Shown: positions 46,249-58,968, numbered from the stretch's first letter. The stretch: DNA of 64,000 bases from Lasiodiplodia sp. COLG20 (GCA_009801085.1 VNWV01000001.1:7068001-7132000); one strand, 5' to 3'. Numbers and translations: made by a program. Notes: generated by a model from the letters alone, not told the origin.

Positions 46249-48252
46249 GGCTCGCAGATGGAGTGGGCATGAGGTGAGGTTGCGTGTGTCAGGTGGCGGG
46301 CTGTGTTCACTCTTCACTGGGCCAGAATGCCAAGCCGAAAACACACAACGCGACGCGTCGAACGCCGTCACAGCCGGGCGGCGCAGGAGGCGGATGCGGC
46401 GCGCGCGACGTCGAGATGCGAGGCGACCTGGCTGCGCTGCTTGGGGAATTGTTTGCTTGAGTCAAGATGCGGCGCGGGGTGTTGGGTTGGGAGTGTGGTG
46501 GTTGATGGAAGGCGCTGATGAAGCTTGGCCCATTCAGGGTGCAGCCGGCGCTGACTAAGGCGTAAAGGGGCTTAGGGGCAGCTGCTGGCCCTGCGGGATG
46601 CTGAAGCGAAAGACCGTGACGTCGCAATCTCAGCATCAAGGGCGCTCAGTGCCACCTGCGATGTCCGCTCCGCCGCGTCCGCTGGAGTACCTCTCGGCCG
46701 CAGCGCGCGCGCTCACTCTCCGCCGCCCGTCAGACGGAATGTTGCGCGAAACAATACGAAGAAGCTTCGCCACCCGGTGCGCGCCGTTGCCGGTGGATAC
46801 GTGTGAGAAATTGACCCCATCTCGATATGAGCCCATGATTTTCTGCGCTCAATCAAACCCGATTAAGTCCCCGTGGGGCGGACGCCACCGACTTTTTGCA
46901 AAAAAAGCGCTCGTCTATTGCCCCTTCCAGCCCAGGATCGCGTTATCCTCGCATTTGAATGGCATAAGTCCGACGCTTGGCTGCCAGTCCCTGCACATCT
47001 TCACGGCGCTGATCATCCATCCCTACCTCGTATGTCGCATGGCTACGCTCTCCGTCGTACACAGCCAGCGCCGTTCAATCCCTCAGCAGCCCCTCGGGCG
47101 CCGCTGATCGCACTGTAGGCGCCAGGTGCGCAAGGAGGCGGCCGTAGTAGCGTGACGTTGCCGGCTGACGCACTCCAGGAGGCGTCGGCGGCGGCCACCA
47201 GTTTGCTTTTGCACCCGCTTGGAACTTCGCCAATGCTTCGGCCCTCCGTGCCGCTAGCCGTGTGCCGCCCTCGCACGCTATCTAAGAGGCATGATAGGAT
47301 GCCAGGAGGCTTCCAATGGCGCCTAAAGTAGCGCTCCCTTGGGAATGTGGCTGCCTCTACTCCCAGACACTACACTGCACTACCTCGTCCCGCACTGCGT
47401 CGCTCGTGCCAGTCAGTGCGCCATTCCTGCTACCTGCGCCTGCTCGTGCCCTCTCTACAATGCAGATATGCACGCAAACGAACCATTTCCTACAAGTCTC
47501 TGAATTTTTCATGCTCTTTCGCTTCTACTTCAATTTCATTGCCAATGCTGCGATCTTCTACGTCCATGACTTCCCAATATGTTTGCACAGCCTCAAGCCA
47601 CCAACCTATTCGCGCGCGTCAGTCCACTATAGTGTAAAAGCAGTTGTCCTATGATATTCGCAAGTCTATGGAACCCGTCTGGCGTCGGGTGTTCCCCTTT
47701 CGCACTTCCGCCGTTTCAGCCATCCTGATCTGCCTCTGAAACGTGAGCCCAAACTCTTCCTGGCCTACCGTCCGCTCGCAAGCAACCACAACATCATCGC
47801 GGTCAGGTGAAGATGGTTGTATTGTTCGGTTATATCCGAAACTCCGACAACTACTTCCGAGTTGTACAGTGAGCGTTGTGTTGGAGTTCTTTGTTCACCG
47901 GTCGTCCTGGGCTGGGCAACCCGCCTTGTTCCGCGCCTGGTATGACTTGCCAGACGATAACGCAATCAAACTTGAATTAGCAGGAACGCCCACATATTAA
48001 ATCCAACCCACAATGGAAACCAAAACCGATGCCTAAAAAGAGCATTCTTCAAGTGTTACAGCACGCGTGTACACCGACGTCGCTGCTGAGCTGTCGTCCG
48101 TTGTCTCGTAGGTCCCGTCGAGCAGTAGTCCAATCCCACAACCTTCAGCGTAGAGACCATTCCATCAAGTGAATCCACCAAAGCTTTCTTGCAAAGCCGA
48201 GTTCTTGTAAAACACTCTCCCACTCCCCGACGACTCCAACGTCGCCTCTTGC
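46249..48252. other. intergenic, no gene recognised
   Basis: About 2 kb. The first part is the promoter region of the minus-strand gene. Frames at 46,598-47,107 and 47,743-48,000 on the plus strand show no family resemblance. Confidence 0.4.
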
Positions 48253-49468
48253 TCAAAGCGGCCGTCGGGGCGCCGAGTCCTCCATAACGTACTCGTCGTA
48301 CGTGACGACGTAGTCGCCCACGGGCTCGCTCAACCCCTCATCCATCTCCACACTCGAATGCCCGATAATGTATCCCCTCTCCCTCGCCTCCCGCAAGACA
48401 GGCAAATGCAGCTTGGCTCTCTTCCTGCGCCAGCGCCGCCTCGCCCAGTCGCCGTGATGCAGCACGACCGCGACCTCCAGCTGCGGCAGCGCCGCGCGCA
48501 GCCTCTCTAGGCGCGCCCAAATGTAAACGTTGCGATGGCGGCGGCAGTGTTCCTGGTCCGCCAGCTCCTCCTCGCTGCACGCGCCGGAGCAAACCCTGTC
48601 GTCATCGTCGTCGACGACGACGGAGGTGTAGTAGCTTTTCCTGTACGGCAGCCACTCGAGCTTGACGACGAGATCGAGCTTGCACAGCGCGCCCGCCGCC
48701 TCCAGCTGCCGGCAGACGCTGCGGAACGCAGCCTCGCGCGCGACGTGATCAGGGCGCCATCCGCCGCCGTCGACGTGACCCTCGACCGTGCGCCATGCGC
48801 TCTTCTCCGCCGCCGTGATAGCCATCTGTCTCTTCATCGCCGCGGTGTTGAGCAGCGCGGGCAGCAATCCTGGCGCCACGGCCTTAACGCCGTCTTTCAG
48901 CCTGCCCAGCAGCAGCGGGTCCCAGAAACGCTCGCCGTCAGCGCGCAGCGGCGCGTCGACGTGCAGGCGGCGCAGGTGCTGGACGTGGCGCGCGCCGATG
49001 GTGTCGAGGAAGGCTTGCAGGACGAGCCACTGCGCGCGCGGCGGGTCGGGCTTGATGAAACGAAACTCGTTGCGGCCGTAGAAGACGGATGCGATTCGGC
49101 GTGGAGGGTGCGGTTGAGGCGCATCCAGGCGAGGTAGGGGCGGAGCGCGCGGTATCGGTGTGGGGAGCTGGGTGAGTCGGCGGAGAGGATGTCGATCGGG
49201 TGGGGGAGGAGGAGGAAGTGCTCCCAGATCATGATGCGCACGTCGGGGTCGAGGTCCATGAATCTGGTGCGCATTCGGGGAGTCTGGGAGGGGTGTAGTC
49301 AATGGGCTTGGTTGCGGCGTTGAGGTGAGGTCGGTTTGGGTTGTCTGATGTGATGGTGTGGAGGGAACGTACAGTGTACTTGGCTAGCTTGCGCTCGAGG
49401 TAGAGCATCGGGTAGTCCTTGTAAGGCTTTAGTTCTGCCTCCGTCCACGGAGCTGGAAAGCTGGCCAT
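48253..49468 (-). pseudogene. 2EXR-domain gene with a frameshift
   Basis: Exon 1 (49373-49468) encodes MASFPAPWTEAELKPYKDY, then PMLYLERKLAKYT. A phase-0 intron (GTACGT donor, CAG acceptor) leads to exon 2 at 49,283, which reads MRTRFMDLDPDVRIMIWEHF and LRPYLAWMRLNRTLHAES. At about 49,088-49,101 the family's next block, ASVFYGRNEFRF, appears in a different frame. A single missing base explains the change. From there the frame is open to 48,253 (VLQAFLDTIGARHVQHLRR, LEVAVVLHHGDW, EPVGDYVVTYDEYVM). The intron position matches the copy at 27248-28539. The long open frames on both sides of the shift suggest a very recent mutation or a sequencing error. Confidence 0.7.
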
Positions 49469-51913
49469 TCTGTCAGGAACTGATATGGTGCTGATGTGGT
49501 GTTGGCTGTCGCGCGCATTGGAAGCTCGTGCTCAAGTCGATGCGGGTCGGATCCGTCACACCGTGTTTAAATGACGCGGCGTTGAGGCGATTTACTATGA
49601 CACAGCTAATACGCGCATACGGTGATTGTGAGGAAGAAGTTGCGACAAGGTGTTGAAGCTGTGGTGGACGGGCGTGCGAACTGGAGCGTTTGCGGGGCAG
49701 TCTGTCCGGATGGTCGGTGGTTGTGGTACGCCAGGAAATAGTGTCAGGTTGACAGACCTGCAAAGAAATAGAGAGAAATGGAAGGAAGGTGAGCACCTGT
49801 CTGCTAACGTCCCTAGTAGTGCCTCCGCTCCTACTCCAACCGGCCGCGGGAGTAGTGAAGGGCCATCTTCTCCACCGACTGTTCGAAAGCAAACGAGCAC
49901 CGCCTTTGTGGCTGCGCACTCCTCTTTGCACAGGTATGCACAATATCCTCCTAAATCTACAAAGACGGCCCATGCTTGACAGTGAGGCGATTTTCCTCTG
50001 TCGCATGTATCCGCTCCCTCACGCAGTCTCAGCAGCAACTCGAAGCGCAGCAGTTTCGCCTATCGTCGCGTAGACAGCAAAGCTATAACACCTGTGCATG
50101 GAAGCCAGCCAACAATAACCCGAAGGGCTGTGATGAGAGCAACTGATTCATTGGCATCCTAGGCTTCTCTCAGCCAGTCGCTCCATGATCCGCAGCTTTC
50201 CACAGTTACTGAACGAGTCAGACAGGCTTACAGCTTTGATGAAGATGTCTCAGTATCATATCGCACGGTTGCGCATTCTGTGGATATAGCATACCCAAAA
50301 TTCGATGCAGTGTGCGATACAAACGTAGGAGCTGGTGTAATCGCGACTCATTTTGAGCGAGGCCCACAAAGACACGGACTTCGCGAATTTATATCAAGAT
50401 ATCAAAACTGGCGGACTATAAATAGGGTTGAACAGCTTTAGACTACGCGCTCTCTGGACGAAAGAATTCATCGGCAGTCATGCAGTGCGCTTAGGATACT
50501 ATAGACTTCGTTTGCGCAACGGACAGCACAGCATTTGCTACGTACTGGAAAGCGCTCTACATGTCTAAATAGCGACGGTATGCGCTGGTGCTAAAACAGG
50601 CTCGACGCAATCCCGTCAATGATCTGCCGGTCAGTGTGGTCCCTGCAACTTTGTGATAACCCTGCACAACAATGAGACTTTCATCCAAATATCAGAGCTT
50701 CACTGCCACAGCTTCCCTATTCTTTGTAAACGCTCATATCCAAGCTGGTAGCCTTATTCGTAGTATGGGGCCCTGCGGCTACGCTTCCGTGTGGTGGAGC
50801 GGCGAGACGCTTTGGCACGATCAGCAGCCCAGAGCGTCGTTGCGATCGGCACCTACCAGCCTAGCACAAAGGGTCTAGGGGCGTTGCCACCCGCTGATCG
50901 CATTATGCATCAAGACACTGCTGCGCAAGTCATTCGCACCCGCATGTCCAATCCCGGAAACTCTTTCCCTGCCCAAAAAACCACCTCTCATCAAACCGTC
51001 AATGCGATACGCGGGAAAATCGGGACCGTGCAACTCTTCCATGACTCGGCGCAGCCACGGCGCACTAATCAAGCCTCGTGCAGACCGGCAATTCCGGAGT
51101 TCATGCGCCTGCGTTTTTGTGAGTCGTTTCTTCGCTGCGTGGTGCGGCGGTAGCGTTGCGATGGTAGATCTAAGGGGAGCGGAGTTGGCGGGCGCTACCA
51201 CCTAATGGTGGGACGAGCAATCTAACGAGTAATATATCGACTTGTCTTTGAATGTGACTTATACAAGGGCATTTACCCGATTCATCTAAAATGATATTTG
51301 CCTAGAGCTTATGGAAAATTCCGTTGCCTGTCTTTGCTTAATATATGAAGCATGCTTTCTCTTAAAACCGTTCCCTTTTTAGTATAACACCACCTGATTG
51401 ACACCTTCGTTTACGGCAGCTCCTTGTCGGAAAGAGACCTTCTACGTTCACATGACATCGTGGCATGGGAGGAGAACATGACCCTATTGCCAGTGTTCAA
51501 CACATTACAAACCCCCTTGCTCAGCATAAGAAAGCACCATTACTGCGCGTTAGACAGTTTTTTTGTAGGCGCAAAAGGCAAGCTGTGAAAGCATATCCTA
51601 TCGTCTTTGCAAATCCAGACAGGCTTGACGAAGGTGTCATAAGCGTGGAGATTACTTCATCATCAGTGTACATCGCCAGAATCACAGATCATGCAAATAG
51701 ATTTAGATCAAAGTCTTTCAATTTCGATCTTTCATGGGCAAGTCCGCCTTAGCTCTTGAACGACTCTCCCATATTGAGATCAGTTGATTACAGCGATAGG
51801 GACTACCAATGCGGAGGCAATGTAAAATCCGATATGTTACATCCGCTAAATAATCAATTTCGTAGCAATTTACAGACATCTAGATAGCAAACACTGCGCG
51901 AATCCCGACTGGT
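49469..51913. other. intergenic, no gene recognised
   Basis: About 2.4 kb with only short overlapping frames. The stretch 50,080-50,700 is nearly free of frames on both strands. No RNA gene is seen. Confidence 0.4.
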
Positions 51914-53327
51914 CTAATCGAACCAATAAAACGTTTCGCCGTCGTAGTCCTGATCACTCCAACCTTTCTCTTCGTAATATCCTCCAAAGTTTCCGCGGTT
52001 GCGATGCTCAAATTTGCTTGAACTACCGGTGAGTTTGAGTGTCCGCATACACTCGCCACAGGCTGTTTCTGCACAGTTGGGACACTTGAAAGCAAATTTG
52101 TTAAAGGTACGGCTGCAATGCCGACAGTAATGCCGACCGTTAACCTTGAGCCAGAAGGACTTGTGCGTGCACGATGACGAATCTCGGGGCTGATATGGCT
52201 TGTTCTGGGTTTTCTTGGGGGGTTTCCTCCGTGTGGTTTCGCGCGCAGCCGCTCTGTTCCTTTCTTCTCTCTCTCGTGCTTCTCGTGCTTCTCTCTCACG
52301 CGCTTCTCGTGCGGCTCTCTCCAGTGCTTCTTTCTGTCGTGCTGCTCGCGCTTCCCAAGCTTCCCAGGCTGCCTGTGCTTCCCGTACCCGTGCTTCCTGT
52401 GCTTCTCGTGCTTCCCGTGCCTTCCGTACTGCTTCTGCTTCTCGCTCCTTCCTCGCTCTTTCTTCTTGTTCGCGTTGCTTCTTCAGAATTTCTTCAAAAG
52501 CTCTGCGCTGTTCTGCTTCTTCCCTCTCTTTAGCTTCTTTTTCCCTTTTCCTTCTTTGAATCTCTTCAACCCTCAAGCGAGCATTCTCTGCAGCTTCCTT
52601 TCTCTCCTTCTCAATTACCATCTCTTCGAGTAACGCAGCCATTTCGTCGAGGCGTGTCTGTTTGATCCTCCTGGTAGCAAGCCTCTGAAGTTTTTCAACT
52701 TCCATTTTCTGTATTTCTTCATCCGTGAGAACCGTTCGTGACCAAAAAAACCAAGAATTGGCAGCTCGAAGTTTCTGTTCATGCGCACGGTCAAGCTTGT
52801 CAAGCTCCTCTATCTCTGATCTCAACCTTCCGACTTTCTTCTTGGTGTCGGCTATCTTCCAATTCATCACCCCCAACCATTCTAGCCAGTCACGCCTTTT
52901 TTGTGCACTTGCCTCTTTCTCGTGCTGATCTTTCTTGGCGTTGTCTTCTGGCTTCGGTCTTGGTTTTGGCTCCGGCTTTGGCTTTGGCTTTGGCTCTGTC
53001 TGCTGTCCTTGAGTGTTCGCTGACGGTCGGCTGCCTGCAAGTTTGGCGTCGTAGATGCGCCTCTTTGATTCATCTGAGAGAGTCTCCCATGCTGCTGCTA
53101 TCTGTATAGCGAGACCTTCAATTTAATAACTTCCGCGTTGAAGCGACGAAGACAACTACAATCTTGCTTACCTTTTGGAACTTCGCCGTAGCAGCTTTTT
53201 GGTTTGGATTCTTGTCTGGATGATGGAGAAGTGCTTGAGCGCGGTATGCACGTTTAATATCTGCTAGTAAAGCTGTTGAAGAGACCCCCAAGGTCGCATA
53301 ATGGTCGGGCAGACAGCTGTAGTCCAT
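51914..53327 (-). CDS. J-domain (DnaJ) protein with coiled coil and Cys-rich C-terminus
   Basis: Two exons (53172-53327, 51914-53101) in phase 0 give 447 residues. The start MDYSCLPDHYATLGVSST was chosen because the J domain begins at once (about 7-75) and contains YRAQALLHHPDKNP with the intact HPD motif, then IAAAWETLSDESKRRIYD after the intron. A KPKPKPEPKPRPKPE stretch and a long Glu/Arg/Ala-rich helix or coiled coil follow (about 135-345). A cysteine module (363-403) has cysteines at 363, 378, 381, 392, 395, 400 and 403 (HYCRHCSRTF, FKCPNCAE, CGEC), consistent with bound zinc. J domains stimulate Hsp70. The C-terminal zinc module may bind a client or RNA; that is inference. Similar J-coil-zinc proteins occur in filamentous ascomycetes, but no function is known. 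Confidence 0.87.
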
Positions 53328-54871
53328 CGCGACTTTGCAGCCAGGAGCTGCCGATGAGAGGTCTCTTGAGTAGTAGTGAACTGCATACACGAAATGGTCA
53401 ATATGTTGGGTCTCTGATCTAAGCGAGGTTGCTGGTACCGTATTTAACTCCCTACTAAAAGTAAGAGTGGAATAATGGCATGGCCTGCCACAAACGCGTA
53501 CAACATTCCACAGATATACTCGCAGATGGGCGAGATAGGACATCGCAGTCTATTGGTTATGTGCAGACACGTGTCAGAATCCAGACCGCCATTGAAGGCG
53601 GGGTTGTGGTGCCAGACCTTTGGGAACACCACGTATGGATTTGCATTGAACAGTCGACAGAGAATCAAAGTAATGCCACCTTTTTAGTGCGATCAGTATC
53701 TATGTGTATCTTTATTCGTATCTTTGCTCACGAAGCGGGATCAAAGGTTGCTACGGTTTCGGCCGGGTATTTGTGCCCAGCTGTGCATTCGTACTGCTTT
53801 AAAATAGCTTACTAAGACTAGGAAAAACCTGCATAAAGGCCTTCGACTACGGTTGGGACACATCAATCTTACATCGTTACACAATACGGAAAATCACTCA
53901 CTAGCAGCTACCAGTCAGCCATTAGTCCAATTGCGAATGCCAACCATCCACAAAATCAGAAGCATGGCAGCCTGGCGAGTATTTAGCCAATGGATCTTGC
54001 TGAAATGTAGGGTAAGATATTTTTTAGCGTCAGCTAACGTATTACTATAGAGAGTGGTTAACAACTTTGCAGCGACGTCGGCAGTTAGATCTATGATTAG
54101 ATGAAGATAGTCGTAGTAGATATCACCCAAGTTCTTAAGGTGATAGAATGCGCAAGTCGTGAAATATCGGGAGACGCGCTATGTTCGGACGGCCCAACAA
54201 CAGTAAGCAGCAAAACCCCTCCTGACCTCCTGATAGCTGGCCAAGTACCAATCCTGCGGGGATTCCATACCTTCTTCCCTTTTGAGTTCATTACTACCAG
54301 TTATGATGCTGTGCTTAACAGAGTATCTGACGGTTTCGTTTATTAGGGGTGCCGAAATGTTGGTCAGCCCGGCTGTTCTATTCAACCATCCTCGTCTCGC
54401 AGAACCCTAGGGTAGGAGCTTGTAGAAGCTGTTAATAGTGCTGCAGTGCCAGAAGTGAAACTGATATATTTAGAAAAGCATACCCAGAAAAGCGGATGAA
54501 AGCTATCAGGTGATCCCGGTTTACTCCACATATTCAAACACCGTCTTTAGAATACAAGCCAGAATGTATAACGATGATAACCCAACACGTGCAATCCCCT
54601 CTTGCAGCCGATCGCTAGCGTGGATTTGTTTTTCGCTCATGTCATGGTTAGCTAGAGCTATCGTCCGGATGTGTATGTAGAATTTTTGATTCTTCAATTT
54701 CGTCCGGATGATAGCTCTAGCTACCCACATATGTTATTTTTCTAAGAACAAGCTGAGGCATAGTTACGCCTGGGGTCTTGCAATTCTTCACGCTAGCCGT
54801 AGGCTGTGAGAGGGGACTGTATGTTAACATATTTTGCTTTTGTGTCCGTCTTTTCCTCAACCTTGGGCAGT
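53328..54871. other. intergenic, AT-rich
   Basis: About 1.5 kb. It holds the presumptive promoter of the J-domain gene and the 3' flank of the C2H2-PAH gene, plus the inverted repeat at 54,649-54,723. No gene is recognised. Confidence 0.45.
54649..54723. repeat. imperfect inverted repeat (hairpin)
   Basis: Arms of 23 bases (54,649-54,671 and 54,701-54,723) are reverse complements apart from about two mismatches; both contain TAGAGCTAT/ATAGCTCTA and TCCGGA. They are separated by a 29-base AT-rich loop that itself has the small inverted repeat AGAATTTTTGATTCT. It may be a small foldback element or a transcript-end hairpin. Confidence 0.7.
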
Positions 54872-57800
54872 TCAAATTCCGAATGTGAGGTCATTCCCAT
54901 CCAAATCAGGCCAGTCCGTGGAGCCAATCCAATCCAACTCAGGCCAGTCAATGGTACCCCCCGAAATACCATTATCTGGGTTGTTTGCTGAATTCTGATT
55001 TTGTGTCGCCATTTGTTGGCCGTCAACAGCAGCGCTTGAAAATTCATGGCCCCATTCCGGCATCTGATGTCCGCCTGCTTCGCCAAGCAAAGCGCCCTCT
55101 TCAGTGTTTTGTACAGCTGAGTTTTGTATGACATCAACAATACTAGGGTCTTGCAATTGATGAGAGCCTTGGAGGTATTGCGGTCCACCAGGGAATATGA
55201 CAGGCTGAGCGGCATTTATGGCGGGACCGGTTTGTGATTCAGTATACTCACCAAGCTCAACTGGCTTGTATGGCTCGACCACGCCAGAGCCGTATCCAGA
55301 GTCACTCTTCCGATCACCTCGCTGGCCGGATGAGTCAAGAACTTGCTGAGCCTCGCTAGTGGTCATACCATTGTCAGTATTAGGCGGTGCTTCGAAAGCG
55401 ACGGGGGGGTTGGTAGAGCGTTGCTGAGGTGTGGGCTCCATTGCTCGTTCAACTGAATTAAATGCCGCGCGTGCCGCACCGTCCGCAGAAGAAAAGTGTT
55501 CATCTGTTGGATCCCTATTCGCTCGAGGGCCGGTAAACCTCCGATAAAGATCATTTTGGCAGTCACGAATAATAGCCGGAAGCTGATCTGTAACGTTCTC
55601 GAGAAGCTGCCTGATATCTGGCTGCTGCTGAAGACGTTCCCGGATCATGTGGGATAGATGCTGCCGTTGATACCAGTCATATCCTTCGAGAACCTGGTCA
55701 GTTGGGGAGTCTTGGTCGCAGTCTATTCCTGATATGAGTATGATGGTCACAATATGATGGTACATCACAACTTACAAGGCCAAGGTGTCTCGGTATCGTC
55801 AGGGAGGTTATGACAGATCCGATAAATGTTCTTCCACTTGTTCTCGGGGTCAGCTCCACGGTCTCTACTTCTCAATCTCTTGAGTTGATCTCCATTCAAC
55901 CCATCCTCTGGATTCGGTGCCTCAGTCTGGACACATCGTTCAGCCATGGCCAGGTGTCTGATAAGTTCCTGGCCGCTCTCAAATGCTGCACGGCATCTGG
56001 GGCATGTCGTGTCTCCATCATCATGGCTCACATGGACACGATAGAGATGTTCCCTATTACTTGTTAGTGGTGTAGCAGCAACATCCTCACCAAGTACTTA
56101 CTTCAGACGTGATATGCTGTCAAACCCAGGCCAAAGGCATGACGCAATTCTCCCGTGGATCTCCGGGCTTTTCTTATAAAAGGGGCACGCGAACCTAGGT
56201 TTAATTCGGCCACCCTTGACAGGCCGGGAGTTCTCTCTCCGTTTTTTGTCTTTTCCTTCATCTTCATCTTCTGATGTAGAACCAGCAGTGCCCTTTCGCC
56301 GCTTAGCACCCAAACTGGGGAGTGGACCGTTGGAATTGTTGCCAGCAAGCTGAGAGCCAGTATTTGTCCCTTTATTTTGTGTTTGGCCTTGAGAAGATTC
56401 ATTGGATCCGGGTCGACGTGTATACGGTATCTCTTCTCTCGAATCAACCAGGGATACGTTTTCCCCATGTCCGTATTTGTCTTCATCGTCATGAAAACTG
56501 CTCCCTGACGATGAGCTACTTTCGGAAAATTCAGAGGGTGAGAAGCCAAGAAGGTCGTAGACTTTCTGCATAAGTGACTCGACAATGTACTTCTTGACTT
56601 CATTGCTATTGTTGTCTGTTTCCCTTGTTACCGAGGGACTTTTGTCGGAGACCGAGCCCTGCGCCAACGATTCCGTGTCTTGCCTTCAGTCGTATTAGTA
56701 AATCTCACCCTTCAAGATCTCAAGAAGAGGACGCTTACTCATGGACAGGCTCCCTTGACCCTGTACGTCCTACTCTGTCATACACACGTGTGTCTTGTAG
56801 ATTGGCAGTTTCCGTAGACGGATGATCAGAATTGCCATGTGGGGGCTGAGCTGCAGTTTCAGGGACAAGTTTCTTGAGTTCCTCGAGTAAGTCAGGTGCA
56901 CAATCGAGAAGTTGCATCACCTGTGCGTGAAAATCCTTGGCTGGCATGGAATCACGCTGGTACGCCTGTAAGATCTCCAAGAACTGATTGTAGATGCCGG
57001 GCTGTGCCGCGAAGTGATTCTGGCGAAAGGATTTAGCGACTTCCTAAACTGAAAACTATGATTTCTTACCTTGATATTATTGACGTAGTTGATGGCGTTG
57101 TTGAGCTTCATGGGACGTTGCTTATCCGGCCCGGCATGTTTGCCACCATCATGGGCGAATTGACGAACTTCATCCATGGTTTGCGCAGGTACCGGACTCA
57201 GAACTTCACCTTCATGGCTTTCTTGACTGGTTGAAACATCATTCGGTTCTGGATGTACTCCCCCGATACCTCTATCCTGCATGGGAGAGCCATTAGGACA
57301 TGGGATATCCGATGACTCTCCGGCTTTTCGTCTGCGGTGATTTAGCATTTACTCATGATTAATCATTGCAAGAAGGTGCTCCACTTACTCGTTTCGGTCA
57401 ATACTGGTGGAGGCGAATATTGGAATGATAATGGGGATCGGTACTCCAGAGGGAGGATTTGCTGAAGAGTTTGTGGGAAGGAAGCCTTCGTAGCCAGATC
57501 TTGATGCATCATCGCTCATATCAACTTGGCCAACGATCTTGGACTTTTCAGTGACGTCCTTTGCTTTTGCGATACCGCCTCCCAGAAGCTCATCAGCGCC
57601 AATCTGTCGATACTGGTCGTCTCTGGCCTACAAGCTTATTAGAAATCACAAGCGAGCTTGATTCACGTAGACGAAAACATACAGGAGATTTCCCACTCTT
57701 GGTGAGAGTGTGGTTTGGGGGTCCTGCCGTCCAAGCGTCGATATCGAACTCCGGGTGCTTATTTTGGATATGTCTCTTTAAGTTGTCCAGCCTGCCGGTG

Positions 57801-58727
57801 GCAGTTATGCAGCTATCTACTGGGCATAGCCTTTGCGGCCTATTTGCGACATGGGTGGGTTTATGACGTCGGAGATCCTTAGGGTGTGCGAAGCTCTTCC
57901 CGCAAATTCTACAAGTATGCTTTTTTGGGTCGTGGTAATGTTGATGACGTCTACACGATTCCGTTAGCATGCGGATGCCCGAAGTATACGGATACTCGAA
58001 ACGGCGCCGAAATCTCTTACCGTAAGTCATCCTTGTTACCGAACGTTTTAGAACATGTTCGATAGGAGTGACTAGTATTCGACGTGTTGATACTACTCTC
58101 CGACACCTGGTCGTCCGCCAGTTCTCGAGGGCGATATGCCACGTCTAGCGCCGCCGACATCGATGAAGGGCCTAGCTGTGGTGGAATAGTATTGTCCGCG
58201 ATCCCTAATCCGGGTGTATATAAGTCGTTTAACCATGTTTCCATGTTCCTCGCATTCTCTAATGTAATCTTCGGGGACTCTGGGCGTACGTTAAAAACGC
58301 TAGACTCGCAAACTGGCTCTGCGTAGGGAGAACGATCTGCGAAAACATTCTCCAGCTGAGGATCGAAGGCAACTAGGTCTGGTCCGTCTCGGTTGATATC
58401 ATCGGTCGGGTAGAATTGGTTACTGGTGCTGCAAAATTCGCCGGCGTTACCGTGAGCGTAGGTGCTTGTTGGTGGGGCTACAAAGGTGTGGTTGTTATCC
58501 CATGAGCATACGGACTGAGAGAGGTGAGCGTAGGGTCTAACACGTCAGCTTCAGCGGAGTGCGTTTACCTGGTCGACGTCGTGGTCGAAGGATTCGACAG
58601 TGAATGTGGAGTACTGGTTAGATGGAAGATCGTGTGCGGCGAAGCTTTGATTGAGGCCAGCGAGGTTGTTCCAGGCCTGCGGGTGCTGCCCTTCCGTCTC
58701 CTCATGCCGGCGGTGGAAGGACGACAT
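54872..58727 (-). CDS. C2H2 zinc-finger protein with a Sin3-type PAH domain
   Basis: Nine exons (58569-58727, 58021-58514, 57683-57950, 57389-57627, 57070-57331, 56739-57019, 56102-56683, 55776-56053, 54872-55722) join without a phase conflict into 1137 residues. Residues 1-195 are disordered. C2H2 fingers fill about 203-283: CSKTFGNKDDLRRHQHYH lacks its first Cys; HTCRICGKSFAHPKDLRRH and LCPVDSCITATGRLDNLKR look complete. Residues about 461-528 form a paired amphipathic helix domain (NNAINYVNNIKNHFAAQPG, YNQFLEILQAYQRDSMP, DLLEELKKLVPE), closest to PAH2 of Sin3. A second fungal-type zinc module lies at about 732-802 (RFACPFYKKSP, DSISRLKEHLYRVH, CPRCRAAFESGQELIRH). The C-terminus is acidic and disordered. 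It is probably a nuclear regulator. The splice from exon 6 to 7 uses an unusual AAG acceptor; the exon 8-9 acceptor is ATAG because the nearby CAG would create a stop. Confidence 0.78.
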
Positions 58728-58968
58728 TTTTCACGATGTACAGGAAGAAGTGGTCCAAAAGCTCCGCGAAATCGAAAGGAGTCAACGGTTGGTAGATTCA
58801 CAAGTCAAGGTCGACTGAATGCAAGCAAATATATGTATTACTTCCACGAGGCTGAGATAAATCGCACGTTCGCAAAATGTGGGGGAATGTAAGCGCTAAT
58901 CATCCCATCCTTGTACAACCCATGCATCGGCGATGCGAACCAATCAAAACCCTTCACACCCACACAAT

